Below, piece by piece: positions 1-9,065 of a DNA stretch of 64,000 bases (within the stretch, counting starts at the first letter, position 1; every line of letters starts with the position of its first letter). The notes below the pieces were generated by a model, which did not search any database, was not told where the DNA came from, and was given only the letters and a program-made list of their open reading frames with translations. Source of the stretch: CAMASH01 sp041746635 (GTDB lineage Bacteria; Verrucomicrobiota; Verrucomicrobiia; Chthoniobacterales; Terrimicrobiaceae); NCBI GenBank assembly GCA_041746635.1, contig JBGTGQ010000026.1, positions 51,352 through 115,351 on the forward strand, read 5' to 3'. Position numbers and translations under genes: made by a program.

Positions 1-608
1 TCGGCCAGGCTGGTGCATTCATGGTCGGTGGAGATGCCGGCGGCGGCGTACGCGGCCGCCTGCGGACTGCGCAACCGGGGGGCATGGCCATCCACCGGTT
101 TGCCAAGCTTTTTGGCGGCGGCGATTTTTGCCAGCAAATCGGCATTGCCCTGCAACACGCCGGGAAAGTTCATCACTTCGCTGAGAAAATGGATCTCGGG
201 GCGGGCCAGCAAGTCGGCCACGGCAATGGCATCGAGCACAGCCCCCGCACTCTCGAAGGTGGTGGCCGGCACACAGGAGGGGGCGCCGTAGAAAACTTTG
301 ATTCCGGCCCGGCGGCTTTCGCGGATCATGTAGTCCACTCCCTCCACGCCGAGCACGTTGGCGATCTCGTGTGGGTCGGAAACGGTGGCGACGGTGCCGT
401 GAACGGAGGCGGCCCGGGAAAACTCGGCCGGGGCGAGCAGGGAACTTTCGATGTGGATGTGCGCATCCACAAACCCGGGAATCAGAAAACGGTCGAAGAC
501 GTCCCCCCGGCGTTCGATGCGGGCAATGCGCCCGCTTTCCACGTGAACCTCACCGGGGAAGATTTCCCCTTGGTGAAGATCGACGATATTCCCTTGGACG
601 CTATGCAC
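1..608 (-). CDS. ade: Adenine deaminase, 5' part only
   Basis: Would hydrolyse adenine to hypoxanthine and ammonia in purine salvage (amidohydrolase superfamily). About 202 codons are present and the 3' end lies beyond position 1. Visible family features are the metal-binding GFVDAHIHIESS, then GTVATVSDPHEIANVLG, YGAPSCVPATTFES, LSEVMNFPGVL, DGHAPRL and STDHEC, in the order expected for adenine deaminases. The start is the GTG at 608-606, the first possible start after an in-frame stop; that stop is the TAG ending waaA, so the two genes share a frame and are 12 nt apart. No clear Shine-Dalgarno sequence is visible. The protein lacks the N-terminal extension of the E. coli enzyme and begins almost at the first beta strand. 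It is probably co-transcribed with rsmD and waaA. Family assignment is firm; the exact start is less so. Confidence 0.86.
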   Translation of the reverse strand, partial: MHSVQGNIVDLHQGEIFPGEVHVESGRIARIERRGDVFDRFLIPGFVDAHIHIESSLLAPAEFSRAASVHGTVATVSDPHEIANVLGVEGVDYMIRESRRAGIKVFYGAPSCVPATTFESAGAVLDAIAVADLLARPEIHFLSEVMNFPGVLQGNADLLAKIAAAKKLGKPVDGHAPRLRSPQAAAYAAAGISTDHECTSLA

Positions 609-620
609 CGCGGAGGCAGG

Positions 621-1937
621 CTAGCGGGAATGGGAGGATGCTTGCGATGCTAATTTCTCCAGAGCTTCGCACGTGCGGATGGTGGCCCCGCGATGGACTT
701 GCAGGACCTTCAAGCCATTGGCGGAAAGCTCGGCCCGCCTTTCCGGTTCGGACAACAACTTGCGCAGCAGGTGTTCCAAACCCGTTTGATCAACGATCTG
801 GACGATGCCATCCTCCCTGACGAGTTGGGAAACGAGGAACGCGAAATTTCCCATGTTGGGCCCGACCACGACCGGTTTGCCGGCCGCGATGGCCTCGGCC
901 GGATTTTGGCCGCCACGGGCCGTGAGACTTTTGCCCACGAAGACCACGGTGGCCCGGTCATACCAGTCGCGGAGTTCCCCGGTGGTGTTCACCAGCAGGG
1001 TGTCCGCCTGAGCAACGATGGCGTCCGAACCTTTACGGAGCGCAACCTTCAGGCCCAAGGCGGTCAGTTCCGCCCGCACTTCCGGCCAGCGTTCGGCATG
1101 GCGGGGAACCGCAATGTAGAAAAGACCGGGGAAATCCTCGCGCAATCGCATCACGATCTCGCCCAGAATCCGTTCCTCCCCCGCGTGGGTACTGCCAGCC
1201 AGCAGGACGAGGTCATTTTCTCCCACGCCCAGTTTCTGCAAATCCGGAAGAAAATTCCGTTGGGATACATTACCCGATTCCTGGTCATCAAATTTGATGC
1301 TGCCGGGGCAAAAGATTTTCTGCGGTTGCACCCCGAGCGCCTGCCAACGTTCGGTCTCGCAGGGTTCGGGTACGCAGAGAAGGTCAAGTTGATTGAAGAT
1401 GCCGGAGATGATCGGGCGGATGAGATAATAACGCGCCTCGGAACGCGGGGAGAGTCGGGCATTGACGAGTGCAATGTTGGCTCCGGCTTTTTTGGCTTCC
1501 GCCGTAAGATTCGGCCAGATCTCGGCTTCGATGAGAATAAGCCGTCGCGGGCGGATGAGACGCAGGGCGTGGCGCACGGTCCAGAGGAAATCAATGGGAT
1601 TGTAAATGGGCTCAAACCAGTCGGACTTCTGCCGGGCGGCCAAGGCGAATCCGGTGGAGGTGGTGGTGGATAGGACAACGTTTAGCGTCGGTTCGCGGCG
1701 CTTCATCTCGCGGATGAGCTTCAGGGCGATGAGCACTTCGCCGACACTGACGGCGTGAATCCAGGTCCAGCCGCCCCGGCTGAGTTTTAGCCGCACCCGC
1801 GGCGAGTAGAGACCGAAGCGCTGGCCGAATTTGTGGCGGTATTTCCCCCGCTTCAGCATGCGAAAAAGGAAGCCCGGCAGCAGGACGACCAAGACGAAGG
1901 GAAAGGCCAGGTTGTAAAGAAAACGAACCGCAGACAT
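621..1937 (-). CDS. waaA: 3-deoxy-D-manno-octulosonic acid (Kdo) transferase
   Basis: GT30 enzyme that transfers Kdo from CMP-Kdo to lipid A precursor at the inner face of the cytoplasmic membrane; its presence implies an LPS outer membrane. The 438 residues match the usual family length. An N-terminal hydrophobic anchor spans about residues 6-26, followed by WIHAVSVGE (59-67) holding the conserved glutamate of the N-terminal Rossmann half, LIEAEIWPN in the middle, and the C-terminal CMP-Kdo-binding half with VFVGKSLTARGGQNPAEA and GKPVVVGPNMGNF. The ATG at 1937-1935 directly abuts the stop codon of rsmD, so translational coupling is likely. Whether one or two Kdo units are added cannot be told from the sequence. 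Confidence 0.93.
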   Translation of the reverse strand: MSAVRFLYNLAFPFVLVVLLPGFLFRMLKRGKYRHKFGQRFGLYSPRVRLKLSRGGWTWIHAVSVGEVLIALKLIREMKRREPTLNVVLSTTTSTGFALAARQKSDWFEPIYNPIDFLWTVRHALRLIRPRRLILIEAEIWPNLTAEAKKAGANIALVNARLSPRSEARYYLIRPIISGIFNQLDLLCVPEPCETERWQALGVQPQKIFCPGSIKFDDQESGNVSQRNFLPDLQKLGVGENDLVLLAGSTHAGEERILGEIVMRLREDFPGLFYIAVPRHAERWPEVRAELTALGLKVALRKGSDAIVAQADTLLVNTTGELRDWYDRATVVFVGKSLTARGGQNPAEAIAAGKPVVVGPNMGNFAFLVSQLVREDGIVQIVDQTGLEHLLRKLLSEPERRAELSANGLKVLQVHRGATIRTCEALEKLASQASSHSR

Positions 1938-2486
1938 TCAGACGGTGGTGTAATACGCGATCTCACTTTCGCCGTAACGGCGCGCGCGGACAAGCGAAAG
2001 CATCCCGTCGGCTGGTACCTTGACACCGGCCAGGCGCTCAAGAATCAGGGTGCCACCGGGAGGCAGTGCCGCCGCCAGCGCGGGCAACCGGAGCAATTCC
2101 GTGGCAAAGTCGCGGTCGTCGGGTTGTTTCGCGTAGGGGGGATCGGCGAAGATCAGATCGAATTGCGAGGAGGCGTAAAGTTCGAGGAACTTCATCGCGT
2201 CCATGGTTTGGACAGAGCCTTCAAGCTTGGTGCGGCGGAGGTTGGTTTTGACGCAGGCGGCACAGCGCGGGTTGGCGTCCACAAAGACAGCCGAGGCGGC
2301 CCCCCGGCTGAGGGCCTCAAGGCCCATGGCACCCGAGCCGGCAAACAAATCGAGCACGCGCGCTCCGGGCACGGCATCCCCCAAGCTGGAAAAAATCGCC
2401 GCGCGCACACGATCCATGGTGGGGCGGACGTCCTCGGGCGGGCGGGCGAGCGCGAGACCACCTGCCTCGCCGGCTATGATGCGCAT
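1938..2486 (-). CDS. rsmD: 16S rRNA (guanine-N2)-methyltransferase RsmD
   Basis: Class I SAM-dependent methyltransferase that modifies G966 of 16S rRNA in the small-subunit precursor. Of 182 residues, RPTMDRVR (21-28) is the family's RNA-side signature, DLFAGSGAMGLEALSRG (46-62) is the SAM-binding motif I, and FADPPY (113-118) is the catalytic motif IV of N2-guanine methyltransferases. Length is normal. The gene heads a minus-strand run rsmD-waaA-ade with no space between the first two genes. It is separated from the upstream AsmA-like gene by a hairpin-rich spacer. Confidence 0.93.
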   Translation of the reverse strand: MRIIAGEAGGLALARPPEDVRPTMDRVRAAIFSSLGDAVPGARVLDLFAGSGAMGLEALSRGAASAVFVDANPRCAACVKTNLRRTKLEGSVQTMDAMKFLELYASSQFDLIFADPPYAKQPDDRDFATELLRLPALAAALPPGGTLILERLAGVKVPADGMLSLVRARRYGESEIAYYTTV

Positions 2487-2497
2487 GGCGGGGAAGA

Positions 2498-2576
2498 AAA
2501 AGACGCGGAGGGGGGGGGACAGGAAGACGCGGGGAAATATTCCCTGTCTCCGTGTCTCCGCGTCACCGCGTCTTTA
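2498..2576. repeat. GC-rich nested inverted repeat between asmA-like gene and rsmD
   Basis: The spacer holds outer arms AAAGACGCGG (2499-2508) and CCGCGTCTTT (2566-2575). Inside them are GACAGG / CCTGTC and GGGAA-ATA-TTCCC, plus direct near-repeats of the type TCTCCGTGTCTCCGCG. A run of nine G follows the first arm. The right arm overlaps the stop codon of the AsmA-like gene (TAA at 2576-2574). It could act as a terminator for that gene, but the periodic CTCCGTGTCTCCGCG pattern is more like the intergenic repeats seen elsewhere in this window. Confidence 0.5.
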
Positions 2577-3944
2577 TTTGTCATCCTTCTTCTGCTGAGG
2601 AATGGCCCGGAAGAGGTTTTGCAGCAACCCCCCGACGTCCTGGCCGAGATTGATGCCGGTCAGCTTGTCGAGGAGATCGGTTTTCGGGCTGTCGATCTTT
2701 CCACTCACGGTGAAAGGAAGCTGACGGTATTCGGGATTCTCGGATTCGACAAAGTTATCGCTGAGAATGCCCTGAAGCTGTTGTTGCAGCTTGTTGTTGA
2801 TGAGCAGCCTGGCCTCGACCTTCAGCTTGCCATCAAAGCGGATGGGCCCCTGGCCGGTGAGGATGAGGTTTTCCGATTTTAGAAAGACATCATCCAAGTG
2901 CACCCGATCGTTGCTAATGGTGAGATCAGCCCGGGCATCGCTCAGTTGGAGTAGTTGCAGTTCGTTGATTTGCAAAAGTTCCCCCAGCTTGCTTAGCAGT
3001 TCAATCGGCTTGAGCTTGGCGGCGATTAATTCGAAATGCGCCTTGCCGGCCAGCGAATCGGTGCTGCGCGGATCCCCGGTCAGATCGAGGGAACCATTGA
3101 GTTGGCCCTCGGTTTGCCCGGGTTCCATGCCGGCCTCGTCGGCCAGTTTTTTCAAAACGACACCATCCAGGCGGGTGGCGAGGGCGTAAGTCGGCGCATC
3201 GCCATTTTCGAGGCGGAATTTTCCGCTCAGGCGACCGCCCGCCAGCGAGCCTTGAATCTCCGGCAGATCAAAAATCTTGCCATCCCACGTGAAGGGACCG
3301 CCAACTTTGTGGGGCTTGAGAAACCCGCCCACATTCATTCGCCCGATCGCGACGGTTCCCTTGGCGGTCAGGTCGGGGGCTATGTACGCGTCGATGTCGG
3401 CTTTTTCCAGCAGGAGGACCGTGCGTTTTTTGGCGTCGATGAAGATGATCTGGCCCGCGCCCAAGCGAAACCGCTGCAGCTCGGCTTTGAACGAGGGACC
3501 CGAAACCTTGGGAACGGTGGGCACCTCCGGCTGGCTGGGAACCTCCGCCGCGCGGCGCGGTATGAGCGGAATGTGCCAGTCGCCATTTTCGAGCTGTCGG
3601 ACAATCAGCTTGGGTTCAAACAAGGCGCATTCGGTCACGACGAAGCGTTGTTCAAAAAGCGGCGACAAGGCGAACCGAATGCGCAGGGCTGCCGCCTCCA
3701 CCACATTGATATTCGGGGCGGTGGCGTCGGGGATCGAAATATCCCGCAAGACCAGTCCGCTCCAAGGCGTATAGGTGGTGCTGCGAATCTTGACCTCGGT
3801 TCCCAAGGCTTTCGCCGCAGTGTCGTGGATACGCTGCTGAACCCCACCCGATTGCAGGTAAAGATTGACGCAGAGAAGAATGAGGGCGAGAGCAGCCGCG
3901 ATGATGGCGGCGGCAATAAGAAATCTCTTGGCAAAAGTGGGCAC
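2574..3944 (-). CDS. AsmA-like envelope protein
   Basis: A 456-residue protein with one N-terminal transmembrane segment (about 7-29) and a long beta-rich periplasmic region. The segment just after the anchor (AAKALGTEVKIRSTTYTPW, then LRDISIPDA) resembles the N-terminal repeat of AsmA/TamB-like proteins, which are thought to help lipids cross the periplasm or to shape the outer membrane. The C-terminal part has typical AsmA-type strands such as GSLDLTGDPRSTDSLAGKAH. AsmA proteins vary widely in length and this is a short one. The start is divergent from the lipid kinase gene (27 bp apart), so a promoter must lie in or near 3945-3971. Specific substrate is unknown. Confidence 0.62.
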   Translation of the reverse strand: MPTFAKRFLIAAAIIAAALALILLCVNLYLQSGGVQQRIHDTAAKALGTEVKIRSTTYTPWSGLVLRDISIPDATAPNINVVEAAALRIRFALSPLFEQRFVVTECALFEPKLIVRQLENGDWHIPLIPRRAAEVPSQPEVPTVPKVSGPSFKAELQRFRLGAGQIIFIDAKKRTVLLLEKADIDAYIAPDLTAKGTVAIGRMNVGGFLKPHKVGGPFTWDGKIFDLPEIQGSLAGGRLSGKFRLENGDAPTYALATRLDGVVLKKLADEAGMEPGQTEGQLNGSLDLTGDPRSTDSLAGKAHFELIAAKLKPIELLSKLGELLQINELQLLQLSDARADLTISNDRVHLDDVFLKSENLILTGQGPIRFDGKLKVEARLLINNKLQQQLQGILSDNFVESENPEYRQLPFTVSGKIDSPKTDLLDKLTGINLGQDVGGLLQNLFRAIPQQKKDDK

Positions 3945-3971
3945 GCGGGGAAGCTACGAGACTTTTCGAGA

Positions 3972-4883
3972 ATGGAAAGCGTGAACACATGTCAAAAAAT
4001 CCCGGTCATTCTCAATCCGGCCGCCCGCGGCGAACGGGCCAGTTCGTTGCGGGACAAAATTGCCGCCCTTTCTCCCCGCGTGAGCATTCAGTTGACGTCC
4101 TCCCCGGGTGACGCAAAAGAGCTTGCTCAAACTGCTGTCCAACAGGGACATCAGATTGTCCTTGCGGCGGGCGGGGACGGCACGATCAATGAAGTGGTCA
4201 ATGGCATTGGCGGTGAGGACGCGACTCTTGGCATCCTTCCCGTGGGAACCATGAACGTCTTTGCCGCGGAACTGGGCATCCCGCAAAACAATCTGGAAAA
4301 AGCCTGGCGGGTCATTGAGGAGGGGTTCGTCCGGCAGGTGGATTTGCCCCGCGCCAATGAGGAATATTTCGTGCAACTGGCCGGGGTGGGCTTGGATGCC
4401 GAGGTGGTCCGTCGCACCACCCCGGACTCCAAAAAAGCGCTCGGGCCGATCAGCTATTTGCTCACGCTGGCCCAAGTGGCGGCCCGCAAACCACCGCGAG
4501 TGCGGATCGAGCCGACGGACGGACCAGAGCGCGAGGGCAGCTTCGTGCTGGTGGGAAATGGCCGCCTCTACGGCGGGCCGTTTGTGTTGTTCAAGGACGC
4601 GCTGCTGGACGATGGGCTGTTGGACGTGCTGGTTTTTCAGAACCAGAGCCATTGGGACCTGATCCGCTATTTTCAAGCCATTGCCTTCGGAATGCATCCG
4701 GAGCTGCCCGACGTGGAGTACTTCCAAACGCGGGGTCTCCGACTGATGAGCCGGGACTATGTGCCGGTGGAGATTGACGGCGAACTGACGGGCGCACTGC
4801 CTTACGAGTTTGGATTTTCCACCCGGAAGCTTAATGTAATTGTGCCCGCTCCGGCATTGGACACACCGGCCAAGGGCGAATAA
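3972..4883 (+). CDS. Diacylglycerol kinase-family lipid kinase (DagK/YegS type)
   Basis: A 303-residue protein of the lipid/sphingosine kinase-like family, which phosphorylates diacylglycerol or related lipids with ATP. Motifs: NPAARG (15-20) in the first strand-loop, AAGGDGTINEVVNG (65-78) as the nucleotide-binding GGDGT motif, and GILPVGTMNVFA (87-98), where most relatives have LPLGTxNDFA. The C-terminal half (GNGRLYGGPFVLFKDALLDD) matches the family's beta-sandwich. The frame stays open far upstream, but that stretch is antisense to the AsmA-like gene; the ATG at 3972 places the kinase fold at the N-terminus and is preferred. A rhomboid gene follows after 9 bp. Confidence 0.85.
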   Translation: MESVNTCQKIPVILNPAARGERASSLRDKIAALSPRVSIQLTSSPGDAKELAQTAVQQGHQIVLAAGGDGTINEVVNGIGGEDATLGILPVGTMNVFAAELGIPQNNLEKAWRVIEEGFVRQVDLPRANEEYFVQLAGVGLDAEVVRRTTPDSKKALGPISYLLTLAQVAARKPPRVRIEPTDGPEREGSFVLVGNGRLYGGPFVLFKDALLDDGLLDVLVFQNQSHWDLIRYFQAIAFGMHPELPDVEYFQTRGLRLMSRDYVPVEIDGELTGALPYEFGFSTRKLNVIVPAPALDTPAKGE

Positions 4884-4892
4884 GTTCCCGTG

Positions 4893-5546
4893 ATGATCAG
4901 TCAGCGATGGTGGCTTAGGGCAGTGCCCACTCTCGTTGCGATCAACACGACCATTTTTCTTTATGAACAAATGGTCCTCTTGCTGGGCGGCGGTCGGCCG
5001 CTCCGACTCGGGGCCTTATCCGTGCAGGGCCTGGCCGAGGGACGCTGGTGGCAGCTCGTCACCCATGCCTTCCTGCATGGCAGCGTCGTGCATCTTTTCG
5101 TTAACATGGCGGGCCTCTGGTTTGCGGGCCGCATTATCGAGCGCGTGATGGGAACGGGGCGGTTTCTGGTGCTCTATGGGTTCGCGGCCGTGGCGGGCGG
5201 GCTGGTGCAAATTTTACTGACCGGAGGAAACACGTCGCTGATTGGCGCATCAGGCGCGGTCTGTGGCGTGGTCATTGCCTTCACGACCATGTTTCCGGAG
5301 GCGCAGATTATGGCATTGCTGTTTTTCGTCATTCCCATCCGGCTTCGCGCGAAATACCTCGGCTGGGCCATTACGGGCTCGTCCCTGCTCTTCCTCGTGA
5401 CGGGCTTCGAGCCATGGATCGGCCATGCCGCGCATCTGGGCGGATGTGTGGCCGGGTATCTCTTCGCCCGACTGGCTGGATACGGGACGCCCACATTTTT
5501 GGAGCGGAAATTTTTCCGCAAAGACACTTACGGCGCCGCGGGCTGA
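4893..5546 (+). CDS. Rhomboid-family intramembrane serine protease
   Basis: Predicted six-helix intramembrane protease (217 residues). The catalytic serine is in GASGAV (S120) after helix 4, and the partner histidine is H181 in GHAAHLGG of helix 6. HLFVNM (67-72) in helix 2 supplies the conserved His and Asn of the oxyanion region. All residues needed for activity are therefore present, unlike the second rhomboid-like protein at 32163-33017. A GTG at 4890 directly precedes the chosen ATG and could serve as the start. The 3' end overlaps the convergent glycosyltransferase gene by 19 bp. Substrates cannot be predicted. Confidence 0.88.
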   Translation: MISQRWWLRAVPTLVAINTTIFLYEQMVLLLGGGRPLRLGALSVQGLAEGRWWQLVTHAFLHGSVVHLFVNMAGLWFAGRIIERVMGTGRFLVLYGFAAVAGGLVQILLTGGNTSLIGASGAVCGVVIAFTTMFPEAQIMALLFFVIPIRLRAKYLGWAITGSSLLFLVTGFEPWIGHAAHLGGCVAGYLFARLAGYGTPTFLERKFFRKDTYGAAG

Positions 5547-7105
5547 GTCGGCGGGAGGTGGTAGAGCTTGATGGACGGTTGGAGATATTGCAGATCCCCG
5601 GCCGGGCATTCCCAGATCACACGGCCCTCGGCGAAGAGGCGCTCGTAGAACTGACGCCGCCGCCCGAAGTCGTCCGACACGTCCCCGCGCGGCTGGTGGG
5701 TTTTGAGAAAAAAGCGCCCGTAATCCCCCTCGGAAACCGCCACGTATTCGATTCCGCGTGCCCGCAATTCATCGATGGACCCGACATCCGCGGCAAAAAG
5801 TTTTCCCACGATATTTTGTTCGAGAAAATAGGGACTATCGACGTGGCGGGGGTCATTGCGATTCGGCAGGTTGACCCTTTTGTCCTGCGCGATGGTCGCA
5901 GTGGGGGGGATGTTTTTCCGGACAAAATCGACCACGATGCGGCGGGCGTCATTTTGAAATGCCGCATCCGTCTTCACCACCTGCAGGCCCGACTTGAGTA
6001 ACGCGGCCAGAAAAACCAGCACCATGATGGCTGGAAGAATGGGCGACGAAAGCGAGCGAAAAGGCTTTGGCAGATCAGCAGGAAACCTGAGGGGAAACAC
6101 CGCCAGCGCCGCCAGAGTGCAAAAGAGCAGCGTGTCGGGCAGGAAGTAGCGGTAATGCGTTTTGGGGGAAAACGAGAGAATCAACACAAAGACAATAGGG
6201 AAAACGGCGACCGTCCACTCCGCCGGGTGGATGCGGCGGCGAAGAATCAGCAATCCGCCGTAGTAGAACCCCAGCAAGATCCAAATGGCCGGATTGGTGG
6301 CTTCGCGAAAAACCTTCCCGTAAACTCCATGCGGCACACTGCGGGTCTGGCCTTTATGGCCCTTGACCACGTAGTCAATTTCTTCGCCGACATTGGTGCT
6401 GAGGCTTCCCCAGGATCCGAGCATGGGATAATTCAGCACGGAAAACAGGATCAAAAAACCAAGGGTCAGGCTGGCGACGTGCGAAAGTTTCGTCCGCGAG
6501 GCAAAGATGACGGGCAGCAGGGCCAGGGGAAGCACCAAGACGCCAACGTATTTCCCCGATACGGCCAAGGCACAGGCTGCTCCCAGCCACGCAAAGCGAA
6601 CGACAGAAGGCTCCAGCCAACAGCGCACCAGGGTCAGGAAAAAGGCCGCCAAGCCGAAGGCGAGGGCCGGATCTTCCTTCATGTAGTGCGCCAGTTCGAA
6701 GAACTGGGAATTGGCCAGCAAGAGCAGTCCGGTGGCCGCGCCGGCCAGGGTGCTGCGCAGATGGGCGGCCAGCAAGACCAGACAGGCCACGGCGCCTGCC
6801 GCGAAAAGCGCTGAGGCCGTGCGGCCATCCTCAGTGACGGGTTGCTGGGTGCGGGGAGAATCCCTCAGCCATGAAATCAACCGCGTGGCTTGGAGAAGCA
6901 GCAGGGGATGATTGAAGTTGTATTCGTTCTTGATGATCTGCCTGGCCTTGCTCGGTTCATCCGGATGGTAAAAACTCGGGAAGTCATTGTGCCGGCTGTA
7001 GAGCCAGAGGCCGGTCAGGAAAAAAAGACCGGCCACCATCCAATCGCGCCCGGCCAGCCGCGCCCGCACGAGCGACGGAGCAAAAGAAATCGAGACCGGC
7101 ATCAC
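5528..7105 (-). CDS. Polytopic membrane glycosyltransferase, GT39/ArnT-like
   Basis: A 525-residue protein with about ten hydrophobic segments and a soluble C-terminal domain, the layout of GT-C transferases that use a polyprenyl-phosphate sugar donor. FYHPDEPSKARQ (residues about 45-56) in the first periplasmic loop carries the Asp-Glu pair typical of the catalytic site in this fold. Positively charged loops such as SFSPKTHYRYFLPD fit the family. The acceptor (protein, lipid A or polysaccharide) is unknown. The gene ends inside the 3' end of the rhomboid gene. Rho starts 11 bp beyond its 5' side in the same direction, so rho transcripts probably continue into it. Confidence 0.72.
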   Translation of the reverse strand: MMPVSISFAPSLVRARLAGRDWMVAGLFFLTGLWLYSRHNDFPSFYHPDEPSKARQIIKNEYNFNHPLLLLQATRLISWLRDSPRTQQPVTEDGRTASALFAAGAVACLVLLAAHLRSTLAGAATGLLLLANSQFFELAHYMKEDPALAFGLAAFFLTLVRCWLEPSVVRFAWLGAACALAVSGKYVGVLVLPLALLPVIFASRTKLSHVASLTLGFLILFSVLNYPMLGSWGSLSTNVGEEIDYVVKGHKGQTRSVPHGVYGKVFREATNPAIWILLGFYYGGLLILRRRIHPAEWTVAVFPIVFVLILSFSPKTHYRYFLPDTLLFCTLAALAVFPLRFPADLPKPFRSLSSPILPAIMVLVFLAALLKSGLQVVKTDAAFQNDARRIVVDFVRKNIPPTATIAQDKRVNLPNRNDPRHVDSPYFLEQNIVGKLFAADVGSIDELRARGIEYVAVSEGDYGRFFLKTHQPRGDVSDDFGRRRQFYERLFAEGRVIWECPAGDLQYLQPSIKLYHLPPTQPAAP

Positions 7106-7116
7106 TTCAAGCGGTC

Positions 7117-8421
7117 TTACACTCCGCGCAAGCCCGCCAGCAGCAGCTCGGCGTTTGATCGGGTATGCTGCAAATTGGAGGACAGGATTTCCATGGCCTC
7201 AGCCGCCGGAAGTTCGGAAAGCTGCCGGCGAAGGAGGACGATGCGCTCGTATTCGTCGGGGTGATAAAGGAGTTCCTCCCGACGGGTTCCCGATTTCACG
7301 ATGTGAATGGCCGGGAAGATGCGTTGATCGGCGATGGAACGGTCCAGGTGCACCTCCATATTTCCGGTGCCTTTGAATTCCTCGAAAATCAAGTCGTCCA
7401 TGCGGCTCTTGGTCTCCACCAAGGCGGTGGCCAGAATGGTCAGGCTGCCGCCCTCTTCGACGTTCCGGGCCGAACCAAAAAATCGGCGAGGCCGCGCCAA
7501 AGCCTTGGTATCCACGCCGCCGCTCATGGTGCGGCCCTTGGTCGGCTGGAGATTGTTGTAGCCGCGCGACATACGGGTGATGGAATCGAGCAGGATCACC
7601 ACGTCCTTGCCCAGTTCCACCATGCGCTTGGCCCGCTCTGAGACGGCTTCGCACACCTGCACGTGCCGGGTCACCGGCTCGTCAAAGGTGGAACTGTAAA
7701 TTTCGCAATCCAGGTCACGGCGCAAATCGGTGACTTCCTCAGGGCGCTCATCCACCAGCAGCAGAATAAGGACGACATCCGGATGATTAACCCGAACGCC
7801 ATGGGCAATGGCCTTCAGCATCATGGTCTTCCCGGCCCGCGGCGGGGCCACGATGAGACCGCGCTGACCCATGCCCAGCGGTGCCACCAAATCCACCGCC
7901 CGGGCGCTGATCGCGTCCTCGCGGTCGGTTTCCAGAAGGATGCGGCGATTGGGAAAAAGCGGCGTGAGCTTGTCAAACTCCACCGGTGGCTTCCACTGGT
8001 TGACCAGAATGCCGTCAATTTCCAAAATCGATTCCGCCACCAAACCTCGCTCGCGATCCCGCGGCAGGCGCAGCGCGCAACGCAGCATCAAGCCGGGTCG
8101 AAGTTCCAACGGTCGGAGCTTTGCCGCTGGAACCAACACATCTTCAGGGCCGGGCCTCAGATTAAAAAACGGCCAGCGCAGAACCCCGCTATCACCGGTC
8201 ATTTCGAGGAGCCCGGTGGCCAGCAACGTTCCTCCCTGGGTGAGGTGGAATTTTGCCTGATCAAGCACCAAATGATGTCGCGAGGAATCAGGGCGAAGCC
8301 GGAGGCCCAGACTACCAGCCCGGGCCGCCAGCTTTTCCAGGCTGAGGGCCTGGAGGTCGTTCAAACAAAGCGGCTCCAGGACGGCGGGTGCCGGTGGAGA
8401 AATTTCAGCCGTATCGGTCAT
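7117..8421 (-). CDS. rho: Transcription termination factor Rho
   Basis: Hexameric RNA-dependent ATPase that ends transcription and enforces transcription-translation coupling. Of 434 residues, the N-terminal part (about 20-145) fits the helix-bundle and OB-fold RNA-binding domain. The ATPase core shows Walker A PPRAGKT (193-199), VDERPEEVTDLRR (223-235), Walker B DVVILLDSITR, the Q-loop stretch SGGVDTKALARPRRFFG, and GTGNMEVHLDRSIADQRIFPA (R-loop). The residue three before the Walker lysine is Arg where E. coli has Lys (PPKAGKT). Length is near E. coli Rho, without the large acidic insert of some phyla. The start overlaps the end of coaE by 17 bp. Confidence 0.97.
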   Translation of the reverse strand: MTDTAEISPPAPAVLEPLCLNDLQALSLEKLAARAGSLGLRLRPDSSRHHLVLDQAKFHLTQGGTLLATGLLEMTGDSGVLRWPFFNLRPGPEDVLVPAAKLRPLELRPGLMLRCALRLPRDRERGLVAESILEIDGILVNQWKPPVEFDKLTPLFPNRRILLETDREDAISARAVDLVAPLGMGQRGLIVAPPRAGKTMMLKAIAHGVRVNHPDVVLILLLVDERPEEVTDLRRDLDCEIYSSTFDEPVTRHVQVCEAVSERAKRMVELGKDVVILLDSITRMSRGYNNLQPTKGRTMSGGVDTKALARPRRFFGSARNVEEGGSLTILATALVETKSRMDDLIFEEFKGTGNMEVHLDRSIADQRIFPAIHIVKSGTRREELLYHPDEYERIVLLRRQLSELPAAEAMEILSSNLQHTRSNAELLLAGLRGV

Positions 8422-9007
8422 GCAAAGAGCGGGAAAAGAGTTCGGTTTGGGCGGTCAGGGTCTCGAGCGGTCCATCGTTCCAGATGACATGATGCGAGCG
8501 CGTGATCTTGACGTCGAGGGGCATCTGGGTGGCAATAATTTTTTTGGAAATCTCGGGTGAAAGATCGCGTTGGGAAAACAGCCGGGCCAGTTGAACATCT
8601 AATGAGCAGGCCACGGTCACAATCAGATCGAAGAGAGACTCCGCTTTTGTTTCAAAAAGGAGGGGAATATCAACGACAAAAAGCCGGCTGGCCGCCGAGG
8701 CAGCCAAGGCTTGCTGCGACCAGCGCTGGCGAATGACAGGATGAAGAATGGCTTCCATCGTGCGTTTTTTGGCGGCGTCTTGATAGATTAACTCCCGAAG
8801 CAGAGGGCGATTGACTTTTCCATCACCGCCATAGGCCTGAGGGTGGATTTTGCGAAGAACCTGATCCTTTATCGTTTCGTCTTCGTCGAGCAACTCCCGG
8901 GCACAGGCGTCCGAGTCGAAAAAATCCGCCTCAACCCGCTCAAGCAGGAGTTTACGGAAGGTGGATTTTCCTGAAGCAATGCCTCCAGTGATACCGAGAA
9001 TAGCCAT
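8405..9007 (-). CDS. coaE: Dephospho-CoA kinase
   Basis: Catalyses the last step of coenzyme A synthesis, phosphorylating the 3'-hydroxyl of dephospho-CoA. The 200-residue protein opens with GITGGIASGKST (5-16), the P-loop of the family. It then has DSDACARELL (the Asp that activates the ribose hydroxyl), HPVIRQRW and VVDIPLLFETK (substrate-binding lid region). Length is standard. It lies between the secretin gene (58 bp upstream) and rho (17 bp overlap), a housekeeping pair attached to the pilus operon. Confidence 0.95.
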   Translation of the reverse strand: MAILGITGGIASGKSTFRKLLLERVEADFFDSDACARELLDEDETIKDQVLRKIHPQAYGGDGKVNRPLLRELIYQDAAKKRTMEAILHPVIRQRWSQQALAASAASRLFVVDIPLLFETKAESLFDLIVTVACSLDVQLARLFSQRDLSPEISKKIIATQMPLDVKITRSHHVIWNDGPLETLTAQTELFSRSLHDRYG

Positions 9008-9065
9008 GCGACGAATTGAAACGGTTCACGGCGTAACCGGTCTTTCCAACCGGCCCGGGAAGATC

